From NCBI RefSeq assembly GCF_030271165.1, contig NZ_JASSZH010000024.1, positions 62,001 through 126,000 on the forward strand: a stretch of 64,000 nucleotides of DNA, read 5' to 3'. Every line of letters starts with the position of its first letter. Positions within the stretch are counted from its first letter, which is position 1. Under the pieces are notes generated by a model. It was not told where the DNA came from and ran no database searches. It was given only the letters and a program-made list of their open reading frames with translations. Both the position numbers and the translations under genes were made by a program. Positions 17,185-26,628 of the stretch are shown here, one piece after another. This DNA comes from Psychromicrobium xiongbiense. GTDB lineage: Bacteria; Actinomycetota; Actinomycetes; Actinomycetales; Micrococcaceae.

Positions 17185-19122
17185 TCAGGATGCCAGCAGC
17201 TCAGCTTCCAGCATCGTCCCGTCGCCGAGGGTGACGCTCAGCCACACCCGGTCCCCGTGGTCCACACAGCGGACCTCCCCCGGTGCGGTGCGCGGTGCGG
17301 CTCCGCCGAGGTACACCAGAGAGGCAAAGACTGTCCGCCGGCCGGTGAAGTGCCCCTCCACCAGAGGAACCGCACTGTGCATGGCCAACGGCGACACCCC
17401 GACGGCGTGACTCACCGCCACGCTCTCATAACCCCAAAGCCGCCAGATCACCGAATGCAGGGAGCTCACCGAATGCAGGGAGCCCGTCGATACGCTGGCC
17501 GATTCCGCACGCTCCTCGATCCGGATCGACTCCGGCTGATGGTCCGCCAGCGGGTAGCCGCCCTCGCGAACCAGGACTGCCATTCCTTCCCCAGGGACCT
17601 CCGGCCCGGAGTACTCGACCAGGTGTAAACGCACCTCGTAACCGCCGGTCGTGGCGGTGACGGTGGAGATCCGCCACGGGGATTCCTCCGGATCCTGCAT
17701 CCCCCAGACCGGCCGGTAGTAGCTGGCCAGCGAACCCGCCCGGGCTGGAAGACGGTGAATCCTCAACCGCCGGGACGCTGTTCCGTACTCATCCAGCACC
17801 GCCACATGGTTATCCAGCGGCCCCGCCGGGTGGTACAGCGGTGCCGTGTGGCTCGAATACGCCAGTCGACTGTAGGCCGGATCGTCGTTGAGTGCCGGTC
17901 CGTAATATTTGTCGCTGCCGTGGTTGAGCACCCTCGCCACGCCATCGTCGGCGGTGGAGGCGAGGAGAAAATTGGGCCCGGTGGCAATCCGCCTCCGGTC
18001 CGCACGCTCCACCGGCATCGGCTCTTCCACCGCAGTCCACACGGGGTGTTCGGTGGGAAGCAGGAGTCCCACAAAAGCCTTGCTCGACCAGAAAGGTGAG
18101 GCCGGTCCGGAGTAGTCCTGGGTCATCGGCTGAAATTCGTGAAACCAGCCCATGGTCGGCAGGCCCGTCCGGTAGGCACCATGGTCAACAAAGAATCGGG
18201 CTGCGCCACTGGCAATCCGCCGGATCTGGCCGGGCCGCAGGCCCGAGTCCGCAGGGGCGTCCTCCGCATCGAGACCCAGGAGAGCTGCCGCGAAGAAGGG
18301 CGCCACGGCGGCGTAGCGGTAGATCAGGGAGCGCCCCTGGTACACCGGGGAGCCGGATGAGCCGAAAAACCCGGCATGATCGGGCAGGAACTCCGCCAGG
18401 CGGGCACCGAACACCGGCCTCAACCGGGCCACCCGCTCTGGGTCACGAGCCTCGGCCATTCTGAGCCACAGAACAGGGTAGAGGTGCATGGCCCAGGCGC
18501 AGTAATAGTCGAAGTAGTCGCCATCGCCATCGCGATACCACCCGCCACCGACGTACCAGTCCTCCAGCCGCCGGAAGCCGTGCTGCAGATGTTCCGGGTT
18601 GTAGTCATACCCCACGCCCGCCAGGAACTCGGCCACAACCACCTGGAAAAGCACCCAGTTATTGTCATTGGCCGGACCGTCGTTGGAGCCGAAAAGCCAG
18701 CGGGCCACCGCGGCCTGCTCTGCTTCGGAAAGCGTCTCCCAGAGCCATTCCTTGGTCAGGTAAAGCCCGATCGCGATCGAGGCCGCTTCCACCTGGGGCT
18801 GGCTGCGCGGCGTCATCGGCGGCCACCCTCCCCTCACCCCGGCCACCAACCCGCGACGGTAGGACTCCAGATAGCCGTGTGGATCGGAACCCCGCTCCCC
18901 CGCAACGCGGAAGGAGGCCAGTAGGAAGGTCCGGGCAAAGCCCTCCAGGCCATCCGACCAGTACCCGGAGCGTGCCGTGCGTCCGGGAAGATTGATCAGC
19001 GCGTGATCCTCCATGGCATAGGGGCGCACCGCCAGGAGCTGGGCGTCGGCGAAAACCAGCCAGTGCTGGCGCGTCCAGCCGGTCAGTGGACTGAGGGACA
19101 GATCAGGGTCGGGGAGCTGCAC
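17185..19122 (-). CDS. DUF2264 domain-containing protein
   Basis: 645-residue protein matching the DUF2264 family across its length. The N-terminal alpha-barrel-like region has NDNNWVLFQVVVAEFLAG and DGDYFDYYCAWAMHLYPVLW, and later QGRSLIYRYAAVAPF and GLPTMGWFHEFQPMTQDYSG; the C-terminal part is beta-rich. The fold resembles polysaccharide lyases and unsaturated glucuronyl hydrolases, but no activity is established that I can name. The start is the GTG at 19122 (AAAGG upstream). No signal peptide is visible, so it is probably cytoplasmic. It stands alone between the FMN reductase and the oxo-acid dehydrogenase operon. Confidence 0.85.
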   Translation of the reverse strand: MQLPDPDLSLSPLTGWTRQHWLVFADAQLLAVRPYAMEDHALINLPGRTARSGYWSDGLEGFARTFLLASFRVAGERGSDPHGYLESYRRGLVAGVRGGWPPMTPRSQPQVEAASIAIGLYLTKEWLWETLSEAEQAAVARWLFGSNDGPANDNNWVLFQVVVAEFLAGVGYDYNPEHLQHGFRRLEDWYVGGGWYRDGDGDYFDYYCAWAMHLYPVLWLRMAEARDPERVARLRPVFGARLAEFLPDHAGFFGSSGSPVYQGRSLIYRYAAVAPFFAAALLGLDAEDAPADSGLRPGQIRRIASGAARFFVDHGAYRTGLPTMGWFHEFQPMTQDYSGPASPFWSSKAFVGLLLPTEHPVWTAVEEPMPVERADRRRIATGPNFLLASTADDGVARVLNHGSDKYYGPALNDDPAYSRLAYSSHTAPLYHPAGPLDNHVAVLDEYGTASRRLRIHRLPARAGSLASYYRPVWGMQDPEESPWRISTVTATTGGYEVRLHLVEYSGPEVPGEGMAVLVREGGYPLADHQPESIRIEERAESASVSTGSLHSVSSLHSVIWRLWGYESVAVSHAVGVSPLAMHSAVPLVEGHFTGRRTVFASLVYLGGAAPRTAPGEVRCVDHGDRVWLSVTLGDGTMLEAELLAS

Positions 19123-19222
19123 ACAGAGCCTTTCACGCAGACGCAGTTAAAATCCCGTCCACGCTACGTGCAACTCTTCACGACCGGCAATGATCTGAAC
19201 ATATCTGCTCATTCCAGTCTGC

Positions 19223-20659
19223 TCATTCCAGGAGCAGCGCCGGCTCCTCGAGGATCGAGGCGACATCGCCAATGAAGCGGGCGGACAGATCGCCGTCCAC
19301 CACCCGGTGATCGAAGGAACCGCCCACCGTGGTGACCCACCGCGGCCGCACCTCACCGTCCACCACCCACGGCTTCTGCTTGATGGTGCCGAAGGCCATA
19401 ATGGCAACCTCGCCGGGATTGATGATCGGTGTGCCCGCGTCCAGACCCAGCGCCCCGATATTGGTGATCGTGATGCTGCCGCCCTGCTGCTGCGCGGGGG
19501 ACGTCTTCCCGGCGCGCGCTGTGCTGGAGAGCTCACCGATCGCCACCGCCAGCTCGCGCAGGCTCAGCGTATGTGCGTCCTTGATATTGGGCACGATCAG
19601 CCCGCGCGGTGTGGCGGCCGCGATGCCCAGGTTCACAAAATGCTTGATCAAGATCTCTTCATCGGTCCAAGTGGCATTGACCTGCGGGTTCCGCAGCGCG
19701 GCCCAGATCACCGCTTTGGCCACAATGAGCAGTGGCGAGACCTTGATGCCCTCATAGTCCCGGCTGCCCTTGAGTTTGGCCACGAACTCCATGGTCCGGG
19801 TGGCGTCCACATCAACAAAGATCGAGGCGTGCGGGGCGGAGAAGGCGCTGGCCACCATGGCCTGTGCCGTGACTTTCCGGACCCCCTTGACCGGAACCCG
19901 CTCCACCGAGCCGTCAAAAGTGGCCTCGACGAGCCCACCGTGGCGGCGCGGATTGGCGGCCGGATTCGGGATGAACGTGTGCGCGTTGCGGTGGAACTCC
20001 TCCAGATCGCGGCGGGTCACCTGCCCCTGGCCGCCAGTGGCCGGCACCTGCGCCAGATCGATGCCCAGATCCTTGGCAGCCTTGCGGACCGGCGGCGTGG
20101 ACAGCGCACGGTTGGCACCGACCGCAGGAATCGTTGAGTTGAGCGTGCCCGCGGACGGCACGGCTGCTGGCGGGACACCAGCGGAGTCAGTGCGACGCGC
20201 ACGACGGCGCACCGGATCAGCCTTGGGCCCGGAACCCACCAGCGCCTCGGTGGCAGCGTCCTCATGGGCGCTGGCGGGCAAATGGATATCGGGCGAGGGC
20301 GTGCCGGTCGGCAGCATGGTGCGCCGGTTCTCGCTCGATACCAGGGCAGGATCAACCGATGCCTCACCCGAACTGAGGATCTGACCGTCCGAGCCCACCG
20401 GAGACGCAGCAGCCTGGGTCTCAGCCGCCGAGCCGATCGTGATGATGGGCGTGCCGACATCGACCGTTTCCCCCTCCGCTACCAGTAGCGCCGTCACGGT
20501 ACCGGCATAGGGCGAGGGCAGCTCAACCAGGGATTTGGCGGTTTCGATCTCCACCAGTACCTCGTTGACCGCAACCTCCTGACCCACCGAGACTTTCCAG
20601 GACACGATCTCTGCCTCGGTGAGGCCTTCACCGACGTCGGGCAGTTTGAAGCTGTTCAT
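19223..20659 (-). CDS. Dihydrolipoamide acyltransferase (E2) of a 2-oxoacid dehydrogenase
   Basis: 478-residue E2 core subunit transferring the acyl group from lipoamide to CoA. One lipoyl domain ([11 protein letters not shown], lipoyl lysine near residue 42), a long Ala/Pro/Ser linker, a peripheral-subunit-binding domain ([19 protein letters not shown] near residue 195), then the catalytic domain ending [15 protein letters not shown] with the active-site His and Asp. The single lipoyl domain and neighbours fit the branched-chain complex (bkd) rather than housekeeping pyruvate dehydrogenase, which uses AceE in most actinobacteria. No E3 is encoded here, so a shared one must be used. Confidence 0.92.
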   Translation of the reverse strand: MNSFKLPDVGEGLTEAEIVSWKVSVGQEVAVNEVLVEIETAKSLVELPSPYAGTVTALLVAEGETVDVGTPIITIGSAAETQAAASPVGSDGQILSSGEASVDPALVSSENRRTMLPTGTPSPDIHLPASAHEDAATEALVGSGPKADPVRRRARRTDSAGVPPAAVPSAGTLNSTIPAVGANRALSTPPVRKAAKDLGIDLAQVPATGGQGQVTRRDLEEFHRNAHTFIPNPAANPRRHGGLVEATFDGSVERVPVKGVRKVTAQAMVASAFSAPHASIFVDVDATRTMEFVAKLKGSRDYEGIKVSPLLIVAKAVIWAALRNPQVNATWTDEEILIKHFVNLGIAAATPRGLIVPNIKDAHTLSLRELAVAIGELSSTARAGKTSPAQQQGGSITITNIGALGLDAGTPIINPGEVAIMAFGTIKQKPWVVDGEVRPRWVTTVGGSFDHRVVDGDLSARFIGDVASILEEPALLLE

Positions 20660-20707
20660 CTGCTCGGGTTCCTCCTTGAGAGAACTGGCCTGATTCAACA
20701 GGTCTGT

Positions 20708-21682
20708 TCAGTAGGCCATGGCGCGGTCAAGCGCTTCCAGAATACGGTCCAGATCAGGCAGGTAATGCTCTTCCACGCGGGATACCGGATAGGGCAGATG
20801 GAAGCCACCCACCCGGATCACCGGCGCCTGCAGGGCATAAAACGCACGCTCACTGATCCGCGCGGCGATTTCCCCGCCCAGGCCGCCGAAGGTCGGCGCC
20901 TCATGGGTCACCAGAAGGCGCCCGGTCTTACGCACCGAGGCCTCGATCGTGTCGAAATCCACCGGGGAGAGGCTGCGGGCGTCGATCACCTCGACGCTGA
21001 CGCCGTCCTGCGCGGCGGCATCGGCCGCGGCCAGCGCCACCGGAACCAGCGGTCCGTAAGCGACCACCGTGGCGTCCCGGCCCTCGCGGAGCACCTGCGC
21101 CTCAAAAGCACTGCGAAGCGGCTGCTCACGATCCACCTCGCCCTTGAGCCAGTAGCGTCGCTTGGGCTCAAAGATGATCACCGGATCGGGGCAGGCGACG
21201 GCCTCCTGGATCATCCAGTAGGCGTCATGAGCGTTCGATGGCGTGATGATCCGCAGGCCAGCCGTGTGGGCAAAGAGGGCCTCCGGGGATTCGGAGTGGT
21301 GCTCGATTGAGCCGATGCCGCCACCGTAGGGAATCCGGATGACCACGCCGGTGCTCAGCCGGCCCTCACTCCGGGCATGGATTTTGGCCAGCTGCGTGGT
21401 GATCTGGTTGAAGCCGGGGAAGACGAAGCCGTCGAACTGGATTTCGCAGACCGGCTTGTAGCCGCGCAGGGCCAGGCCGATCGCGGTACCCACGATGCCA
21501 GACTCGGCGAGCGGGGTATCGATGACGCGGTCCGCGCCAAACTCGGCCTTGAGCCCTTCGGTGACACGGTAGACGCCGCCGAGGGAGCCGATGTCCTCGC
21601 CCATGAGCAGCGATTTCGGCTCCGTGCTCAGCACCTGGCGCAGGCCTTCATTGATCGCTTTCGCGATGGTCAGCGTGCTCAT
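20708..21682 (-). CDS. 2-oxoacid dehydrogenase E1 beta subunit
   Basis: 324-residue transketolase-like subunit that forms the E1 heterotetramer with the alpha subunit. Shows MGEDIGSLGGVYRVTEGL, FGADRVIDTPLAESGIVGTA, IPYGGGIGSIEHHSESPEA (TPP/potassium region) and VTHEAPTFGGLGGEIAARI. Start overlaps the E1 alpha stop by 4 nt (ATGA), with GGAGGGG upstream. The sequence is closest in pattern to branched-chain alpha-keto acid dehydrogenase beta subunits. Confidence 0.93.
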   Translation of the reverse strand: MSTLTIAKAINEGLRQVLSTEPKSLLMGEDIGSLGGVYRVTEGLKAEFGADRVIDTPLAESGIVGTAIGLALRGYKPVCEIQFDGFVFPGFNQITTQLAKIHARSEGRLSTGVVIRIPYGGGIGSIEHHSESPEALFAHTAGLRIITPSNAHDAYWMIQEAVACPDPVIIFEPKRRYWLKGEVDREQPLRSAFEAQVLREGRDATVVAYGPLVPVALAAADAAAQDGVSVEVIDARSLSPVDFDTIEASVRKTGRLLVTHEAPTFGGLGGEIAARISERAFYALQAPVIRVGGFHLPYPVSRVEEHYLPDLDRILEALDRAMAY

Positions 21683-22845
21683 CGGGCCCCTCCGCTCACG
21701 GCCGCAGTAGCCTCAGCACCGGCGTCGCTCGCCGCGTCATCGTCCGCGAATCCGGCCTCGTAGCTTTCCAGGAAGGCCAGTTCCTCGGCGACCAGCGGGT
21801 GCGCTTGCGCGTAGACATGGGCAAAGCTGGTGCGAAGATCCGGCGCATCCTCGATATGCACCACCTGGCGGACCAGAGCGGCCATCTCTGCGGCTTCGGC
21901 ATCGACCGCGTCGAAGAATGCCTGATCGGCAAGACCTTCGTTGTCGAGAAGTGTTTTCAGCCGGGTCATCGGGTCCCGGCTCTGCCAGAGCGCTTCTTCA
22001 TCGCTGCCCCGGTATTTGGTGGGGTCATCGGCCGTGGTGTGCGCGCCGAGGCGGTAGGTGACCGCCTCGATCAGGGCCGGGCCCTCGCCGCGGCGGGCAC
22101 GATCCTGCGCCCAACGGGTCACCGCGTAGACGGCCAGCACGTCGTTGCCATCCACCCGCAGGCCGGGGAATCCGTAGCCCGCCGCGCGCGTGGCCAGCGG
22201 TACCTTGGACTGGACTTCGAAGGGCACCGAGATAGCCCACTGGTTGTTCTGGCAGAAGAAGACGACGGGGGCATTGAAGGAGGCGGCAAAAACCATGGAT
22301 TCATGGACGTCGCCTTCGGAGCTGGCACCGTCACCGAAGAACGCCATCACCGTCTCTGCTGTGGCGGGATCCTCCGGTACGGTTCCCTGATCACGCGCCA
22401 CACCCATCGCGTAGCCCACCGCGTGCAGCGTCTGGGCCGCGAGGACCAGCGTGTAGAGGTGGAAGCGGCTGACGCTCGGGTCCCAGCCGCCGTGTGAGAC
22501 GCCGCGGAACTGACGCAGAAGTTCCTCCGGGGTCACGCCCCGGGCCAGCGCGATGGCGTGCTCCCGGTAGGTCGGGAAGAAGTAATCCTGGGGCCGGGAG
22601 GCATGAACAGCACCCACCTGGGCCGCCTCCTGCCCGCGCACCGGGACCCAGAGGGCGAGTTCACCCTGACGCTGAAGTGCCGTGGACTCCTGGTCAAAGC
22701 GCCGGACGACGGCCATATCGCGGTAGAACTGCCGCAACTTCTCGCCATCGAGTTCCGCCGCATACGCTGCGAACTCTTCGGGGACGCCACTGCGCCGCAC
22801 GCCATCGGCGTCGAGCAGTTGAATCAGAGTGTCCTGTGGCTCCAC
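21679..22845 (-). CDS. 2-oxoacid dehydrogenase E1 alpha subunit (branched-chain type)
   Basis: 388-residue TPP-dependent subunit that decarboxylates the 2-oxoacid and acylates E2. The TPP motif runs from GDGASSEGDVHESMVFAAS to QNNQWAIS near residues 178-212; YFFPTYREHAIALARGV and YRLGAHTTADDPTKYR are characteristic of the BCKDH/PDH alpha family. GTG start at 22845 with AAGGAG upstream. First gene of the three-gene operon. In Micrococcaceae such an operon supplies branched-chain acyl-CoA primers for iso/anteiso fatty acids and degrades Val/Leu/Ile; that role is inferred. Confidence 0.92.
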   Translation of the reverse strand: MEPQDTLIQLLDADGVRRSGVPEEFAAYAAELDGEKLRQFYRDMAVVRRFDQESTALQRQGELALWVPVRGQEAAQVGAVHASRPQDYFFPTYREHAIALARGVTPEELLRQFRGVSHGGWDPSVSRFHLYTLVLAAQTLHAVGYAMGVARDQGTVPEDPATAETVMAFFGDGASSEGDVHESMVFAASFNAPVVFFCQNNQWAISVPFEVQSKVPLATRAAGYGFPGLRVDGNDVLAVYAVTRWAQDRARRGEGPALIEAVTYRLGAHTTADDPTKYRGSDEEALWQSRDPMTRLKTLLDNEGLADQAFFDAVDAEAAEMAALVRQVVHIEDAPDLRTSFAHVYAQAHPLVAEELAFLESYEAGFADDDAASDAGAEATAAVSGGAR

Positions 22846-22890
22846 GCGTACTCCTTCAATCCCTCGTCACGGTCGATATATTCCGCCAAC

Positions 22891-22902
22891 GGAATGCATT
22901 CC
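22891..22902. promoter_or_regulatory. Palindrome upstream of the oxoacid dehydrogenase operon
   Basis: GGAATGCATTCC, a perfect 12-bp palindrome in an AT-richer stretch 46 bp before the E1 alpha start, followed on the minus strand by a further GGAATATAT half-site 6 bp away. An AsnC/Lrp-type regulator (BkdR) often controls such operons, but none is encoded in the window. Confidence 0.4.
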
Positions 22903-22975
22903 TGCTGCGGCATATTTCCTTGGGCCGAGTTCTACTGTAGCCCGATTCCACCGATATTTCGGGCTCTATGACCGC

Positions 22976-24094
22976 TCAGAGCGCCGGAACGGGCCGCTGA
23001 GCCTCCGGCCACTGGGCGCAGATCTCCAACAGACGGCTGTTCCCCTCGACTTCCCCGATGCTGATCCGCACCCCCTCCTGCCCGAAAGCGCGGACGGAGA
23101 GTCCCCGGGATTCGGCCAGAGCGGCGAACTCCGGGGAATGAACACCGAGCGCCAGCCAGAGGAAGTTCCCCTGGCTCTCCGGAATCCACCAACCCGAGCT
23201 GCGCAGAGACGCCAGTACCCGCTCCCGTTCGCTGACCAGGCCCTGCACCCGCTCCACGATCTGATCATGGCGGTGCAACGACTCGATCGCAGCATACTGG
23301 GCCACCGTGGAGGCGGCGAAGGGCACGGCCGCAACCCGCAAGTACTGCGTCAATTCCGGATGCGACACCGAATAGCCCACCCTCAGGCCGGCCAATCCAT
23401 ACGCCTTGGAGAAGGTACGCAGCACCACCACATTCGGGTGGGTACGGTACAGGCCCAGCCCCTGGACGGCATCGGACTCGGTCACAAACTCGACGTAGGC
23501 CTCATCGATCACCACCACCACATCGTTGGGCACCTTCGCCAGAAAGGCCTCCACCTCCGCCGTGCGCAGCACCGGTCCGGTCGGGTTATTGGGGGTGCAG
23601 AGCACGATGACGCGCGTCTGCTCGGTGACGGCAGCCGCCATCGCGTCCAGATCGTGGCGGGCCTGATCGTCCAGCGGCACCATGACGCTCTTCGCTCCGG
23701 CCAGGCCGACAGAAATCGGATACGCCTCGAAGGAACGCCAGGCGAAGATCACTTCATCCGGCTGGCCGCCATCGTTGGCTCCGGCAAAGGCAGCCAGGAT
23801 CTGGTTGAAGGCGCCCAGACTCCCTCCGCCCACCACTACGTCCTCTGCGGGAACGCCCAGAAAATCGCTCAGCGCTTCTCGGAGCGGCGCGGCCGTCGCC
23901 TCGGGATAACGGTTCAGCTCCGGGTGGCTGGCGATGGCAGCCAGAACCTCCGGCAGCGGCGAGAGCGGGTTTTCATTGGAGGACAGCTTGAAACTGGTCA
24001 ACCCGGCAACAGCGACGGGAGGCTTGCCGGCAGCGTAGCGGGGCAATCGCCCCAGAGCGCTGCGGCCGGAAACTTCAGCGGATTCGGTACTCAC
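22976..24094 (-). CDS. hisC: Histidinol-phosphate/aromatic aminotransferase (class I/II, PLP)
   Basis: 372-residue PLP enzyme of the HisC family, transferring the amino group between glutamate and imidazole-acetol phosphate or aromatic 2-oxoacids. Has SSNENPLSPLPEVLAAI, IVLCTPNNPTGPVL, VVVIDEAYVEFV and the PLP-lysine segment TFSKAYGLAGLRVGY near residue 235. It is not in a his operon; next to an oxoacid dehydrogenase operon the protein may act as an aromatic aminotransferase (Pat). GTG start at 24094. Confidence 0.88.
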   Translation of the reverse strand: MSTESAEVSGRSALGRLPRYAAGKPPVAVAGLTSFKLSSNENPLSPLPEVLAAIASHPELNRYPEATAAPLREALSDFLGVPAEDVVVGGGSLGAFNQILAAFAGANDGGQPDEVIFAWRSFEAYPISVGLAGAKSVMVPLDDQARHDLDAMAAAVTEQTRVIVLCTPNNPTGPVLRTAEVEAFLAKVPNDVVVVIDEAYVEFVTESDAVQGLGLYRTHPNVVVLRTFSKAYGLAGLRVGYSVSHPELTQYLRVAAVPFAASTVAQYAAIESLHRHDQIVERVQGLVSERERVLASLRSSGWWIPESQGNFLWLALGVHSPEFAALAESRGLSVRAFGQEGVRISIGEVEGNSRLLEICAQWPEAQRPVPAL

Positions 24095-24152
24095 TCCGTC
24101 ACTCTATCCGGTGGGTCTTTCTCCATTGGATAGACCATGACACCATGGAGCC

Positions 24153-24581
24153 ATGGGGAAGTTCCTGGTACGACTGGTGATCAGCGCGCTGGCGTTGTGG
24201 ATCACCAGCTGGATTCTGCCCGGCGTCAAGGTTTATGCGGAGAACGCGCTGCCTGCGGAACGTGGCAGCGCCACGCTGACCACGGTGCTCGCGTTCCTGT
24301 TCATCGGGCTGATTTTCGGGGTCGTCAACGCCCTGGTGAAGCCGATCGTCTCGCTGGTGTCGCTGCCCGCAACGTTTCTGACGCTGGGCCTGTTCACGGT
24401 GGTAATCAATGCGGGAATGCTCTGGTTGACCGCCTGGCTGAGCAGCTTCACCCCGGTGCACTTCACCATCGACGCGTTTTTCTGGACGGCCATTTTCGCC
24501 GCCATCATCATCAGTGTGCTGTCGATGATCGGCAATGCCGTGACCGGGATCAACCGGAAGGAAGAATCATCGCAGAACTGA
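24153..24581 (+). CDS. Phage-holin-family (YvlD-like) membrane protein
   Basis: 142 residues with four predicted membrane helices: ISALALWITSWILPGVKV, TTVLAFLFIGLIFGVVNALV (with the conserved N-A-x-V-K-P), a helix ending TLGLFTVVINAGMLWLTAWL, and a C-terminal helix IIISVLSMIGNAV. This is the Phage_holin_4_2/YvlD family, common on chromosomes and not evidence of prophage. The start is 58 bp from the divergent aminotransferase gene. Its stop overlaps the start region of the next gene. Confidence 0.88.
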   Translation: MGKFLVRLVISALALWITSWILPGVKVYAENALPAERGSATLTTVLAFLFIGLIFGVVNALVKPIVSLVSLPATFLTLGLFTVVINAGMLWLTAWLSSFTPVHFTIDAFFWTAIFAAIIISVLSMIGNAVTGINRKEESSQN

Positions 24582-25090
24582 GCGAAGCCCGTGCCAAACG
24601 TGGGCTGATCCGTAGCGCCCGTCTGCTCGAACTGGGGCAGGAATCGGTCCCGGCGTTCCTGGCGCAACTTGACCTGGCGATGACCGAGGCCAGGTTTGAG
24701 CTGAAGGACCCTGAGGCGCGATTTGGCAGTGCCCACGCCCCACTAGCCTCCGGGGTTCAGCGCTTCTACCGGCGCGGCTCCGCAGTGGGCTCTGCCTTGG
24801 AACTCGCCGGCGGCATGAGCTACTTCCTGCGCAGGATTGGGCCCTGGACCGTGACCGGGGGCGTCGTAGTGGTCGCGGAACAGCTGGGAAACGGCCAGGT
24901 GCGTCTGACGCTCTCACTGGTATTCGGTGAATCCAGCGCCCCCGATTTCGCCCGGGCCATTGATGCCGCGGTGGCTGCCTGGCAGCGCCAGGGTGGGGCG
25001 GTGCGTGATGCCGGGTGGATTCGCGCCGTCGATGTTCCGCAGGAGAGTCCGGCACACCCGACGACCGCGCGAAGCCTGGGCTTCGTCTGA
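24569..25090 (+). CDS. Conserved hypothetical protein with non-canonical start
   Basis: About 173 residues, unrecognised. The reading frame is clearly coding (ELSEARAKRGLIRSARLLEL, then YFLRRIGPWTVTGGVVVVAE and DFARAIDAAVAAWQRQGG), but no ATG, GTG or TTG occurs in frame before 24680. The only well-placed ribosome binding site (GGAAGGA, 24556-24562) is 6 nt before ATC at 24569; CTG at 24578 is the other candidate. The gene overlaps the holin-family gene, so coupled translation is likely. If translation instead starts at ATG 24680, about 37 conserved-looking residues are lost. Confidence 0.55.
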   Translation: MAELSEARAKRGLIRSARLLELGQESVPAFLAQLDLAMTEARFELKDPEARFGSAHAPLASGVQRFYRRGSAVGSALELAGGMSYFLRRIGPWTVTGGVVVVAEQLGNGQVRLTLSLVFGESSAPDFARAIDAAVAAWQRQGGAVRDAGWIRAVDVPQESPAHPTTARSLGFV

Positions 25091-25119
25091 GCGGCACTCG
25101 ATGCGGAATAATGGGGAAC

Positions 25120-26559
25120 ATGCCTGAATCCAGCCTTGCCTCCGGGCGACTTCTCTCTGGCCGCAAGGCCCTCGCCGCTGCCGAAGAGCCCCTCGCCCTC
25201 GGCCCCCTTGATGGGCGCTACCGGGCGGCTGTGGCCCCGCTGCTGGACTTCGTCTCCGAAGCTGCGCTCAATCGCGATCGGGTCGCCGTCGAGATTGAGT
25301 GGCTGATCCATCTCACCGACCAGGCAGTCCTTCCCGGCACCGAGCCTCTCAGCGAGGAGCAGAAGAGCGCGTTGCGAGCCATCGTGACGGATTTTGATGC
25401 CGAATCCGTGGCGGAACTGGCGCAGATCGAGAAGACCACCGTGCACGACGTGAAGGCCGTCGAGTACTTCATCGGGCGCCGACTCGGCGGCATCGGCCTC
25501 GAGCGCCTCAAGCCGCTGGTGCACTTCTCCTTCACCAGCGAGGACGTCAACAACCTCTCCTACGCACTCGGCGTGAAGGGAGCGGTGGAGCAGGTCTGGC
25601 TTCCGGCAGCCCGCCAGCTGAGTGGGGTGCTGCACACCATGGCCATTGAGAACCGCGATGTCGCCATGCTGGCCCGCACGCATGGGCAGCCGGCCACGCC
25701 CACCACCCTGGGCAAGGAGCTGGCCGTCCTGGCCCATCGGTTGGACCGCCAGCTGACACGTATTACCCGTGCGGAATATTTGGGCAAGCTCAACGGCGCC
25801 ACCGGCACCTATGCCGCGCATTATGCCGCGGCTCCTACGGTGGACTGGCAGGAGGTCTCGCGCAGCTTCGTTGAGGGACTGAGGCTGAGCTGGAACCCGT
25901 TGACCACGCAGATTGAAAGCCACGACTGGCAGGCCGAGCTGTACGCGGACATCGCGCGCTTCAACCGGATTCTGCACAATCTGTGCACCGATATCTGGAG
26001 CTACATCTCGATCGGTTACTTTGCGCAGATTCCGGTGGCCGGCGCCACGGGGTCCTCGACCATGCCGCATAAGGTCAACCCGATCCGCTTTGAGAATGCC
26101 GAGGCGAACCTCGAAATCTCCTCTGCTCTGCTGGATACGCTGGCGGCGACTCTGGTCACCAGCCGGTGGCAGCGAGACCTGACTGATTCCTCCAGCCAGC
26201 GCAATATCGGCGTCGCCCTGGGCCACTCGGTGCTGGCCATCAACAATGTGATTGGTGGTCTGGGACGCCTGGACACCGCACATGCCGTGATTGCTGAAGA
26301 TCTGGAGCACAACTGGGAAGTGCTGGGCGAGGCGATTCAGACCGTGATGCGGGCCGAGGCCATCGCCGGAACCCCCGGGATGGATGACCCGTACGAGCGA
26401 CTCAAGGATCTGACCCGCGGACAGCGAGTGGACGCAGAACGGATGCGCGAATTCGTTGGAGGCCTGGGGCTATCCACCGAGGCACAGGCCCGACTGGAGG
26501 TCCTCACCCCGGCCAGCTACACCGGCATCGCGAGTCAGTTGGTGGACCGGCTGGGCTAG
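25120..26559 (+). CDS. purB: Adenylosuccinate lyase
   Basis: 479-residue purine biosynthesis enzyme of the fumarase/aspartase superfamily, making AMP from adenylosuccinate and AICAR from SAICAR. Shows LGPLDGRYRAAVAPL, KTTVHDVKAVEYFI, HFSFTSEDVNNLSYAL, TRTHGQPATPTTLGKEL and the signature GSSTMPHKVNPIRFENAEAN with the catalytic serine loop. ATG at 25120 is chosen; ATG at 25111 would add three residues. The length and HDVKAVEYFI motif are of the long (E. coli-like) PurB type. Ends 10 nt before palindromic repeat copy B. Confidence 0.95.
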   Translation: MPESSLASGRLLSGRKALAAAEEPLALGPLDGRYRAAVAPLLDFVSEAALNRDRVAVEIEWLIHLTDQAVLPGTEPLSEEQKSALRAIVTDFDAESVAELAQIEKTTVHDVKAVEYFIGRRLGGIGLERLKPLVHFSFTSEDVNNLSYALGVKGAVEQVWLPAARQLSGVLHTMAIENRDVAMLARTHGQPATPTTLGKELAVLAHRLDRQLTRITRAEYLGKLNGATGTYAAHYAAAPTVDWQEVSRSFVEGLRLSWNPLTTQIESHDWQAELYADIARFNRILHNLCTDIWSYISIGYFAQIPVAGATGSSTMPHKVNPIRFENAEANLEISSALLDTLAATLVTSRWQRDLTDSSSQRNIGVALGHSVLAINNVIGGLGRLDTAHAVIAEDLEHNWEVLGEAIQTVMRAEAIAGTPGMDDPYERLKDLTRGQRVDAERMREFVGGLGLSTEAQARLEVLTPASYTGIASQLVDRLG

Positions 26560-26569
26560 AACTTCCTAG

Positions 26570-26628
26570 CCGAGTGATCAGATAACGCCCTTCTCAGGCG
26601 TGTTGAGGGGCGTGATCTCACCACTCGG
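26570..26628. repeat. Palindromic intergenic repeat, copy B (convergent terminator position)
   Basis: 59-bp element sharing about 44 positions with 5233-5291. The outer 7 bp (CCGAGTG/CACTCGG) and an inner 11-bp stretch (AGATAACGCCC with GGGCGTGATCT, one mismatch) can pair. It sits between purB and a convergent orphan gene, whose last 17 codons are read through the repeat. Confidence 0.75.

Noticed and set aside
24153..24581. Prophage remnant suggested by a holin-family protein
   Set aside because: The YvlD-like holin family is common on chromosomes and no other phage gene is nearby.
24820..26310. 496-codon minus-strand frame opposite purB
   Set aside because: Antisense shadow of a clearly conserved plus-strand enzyme.
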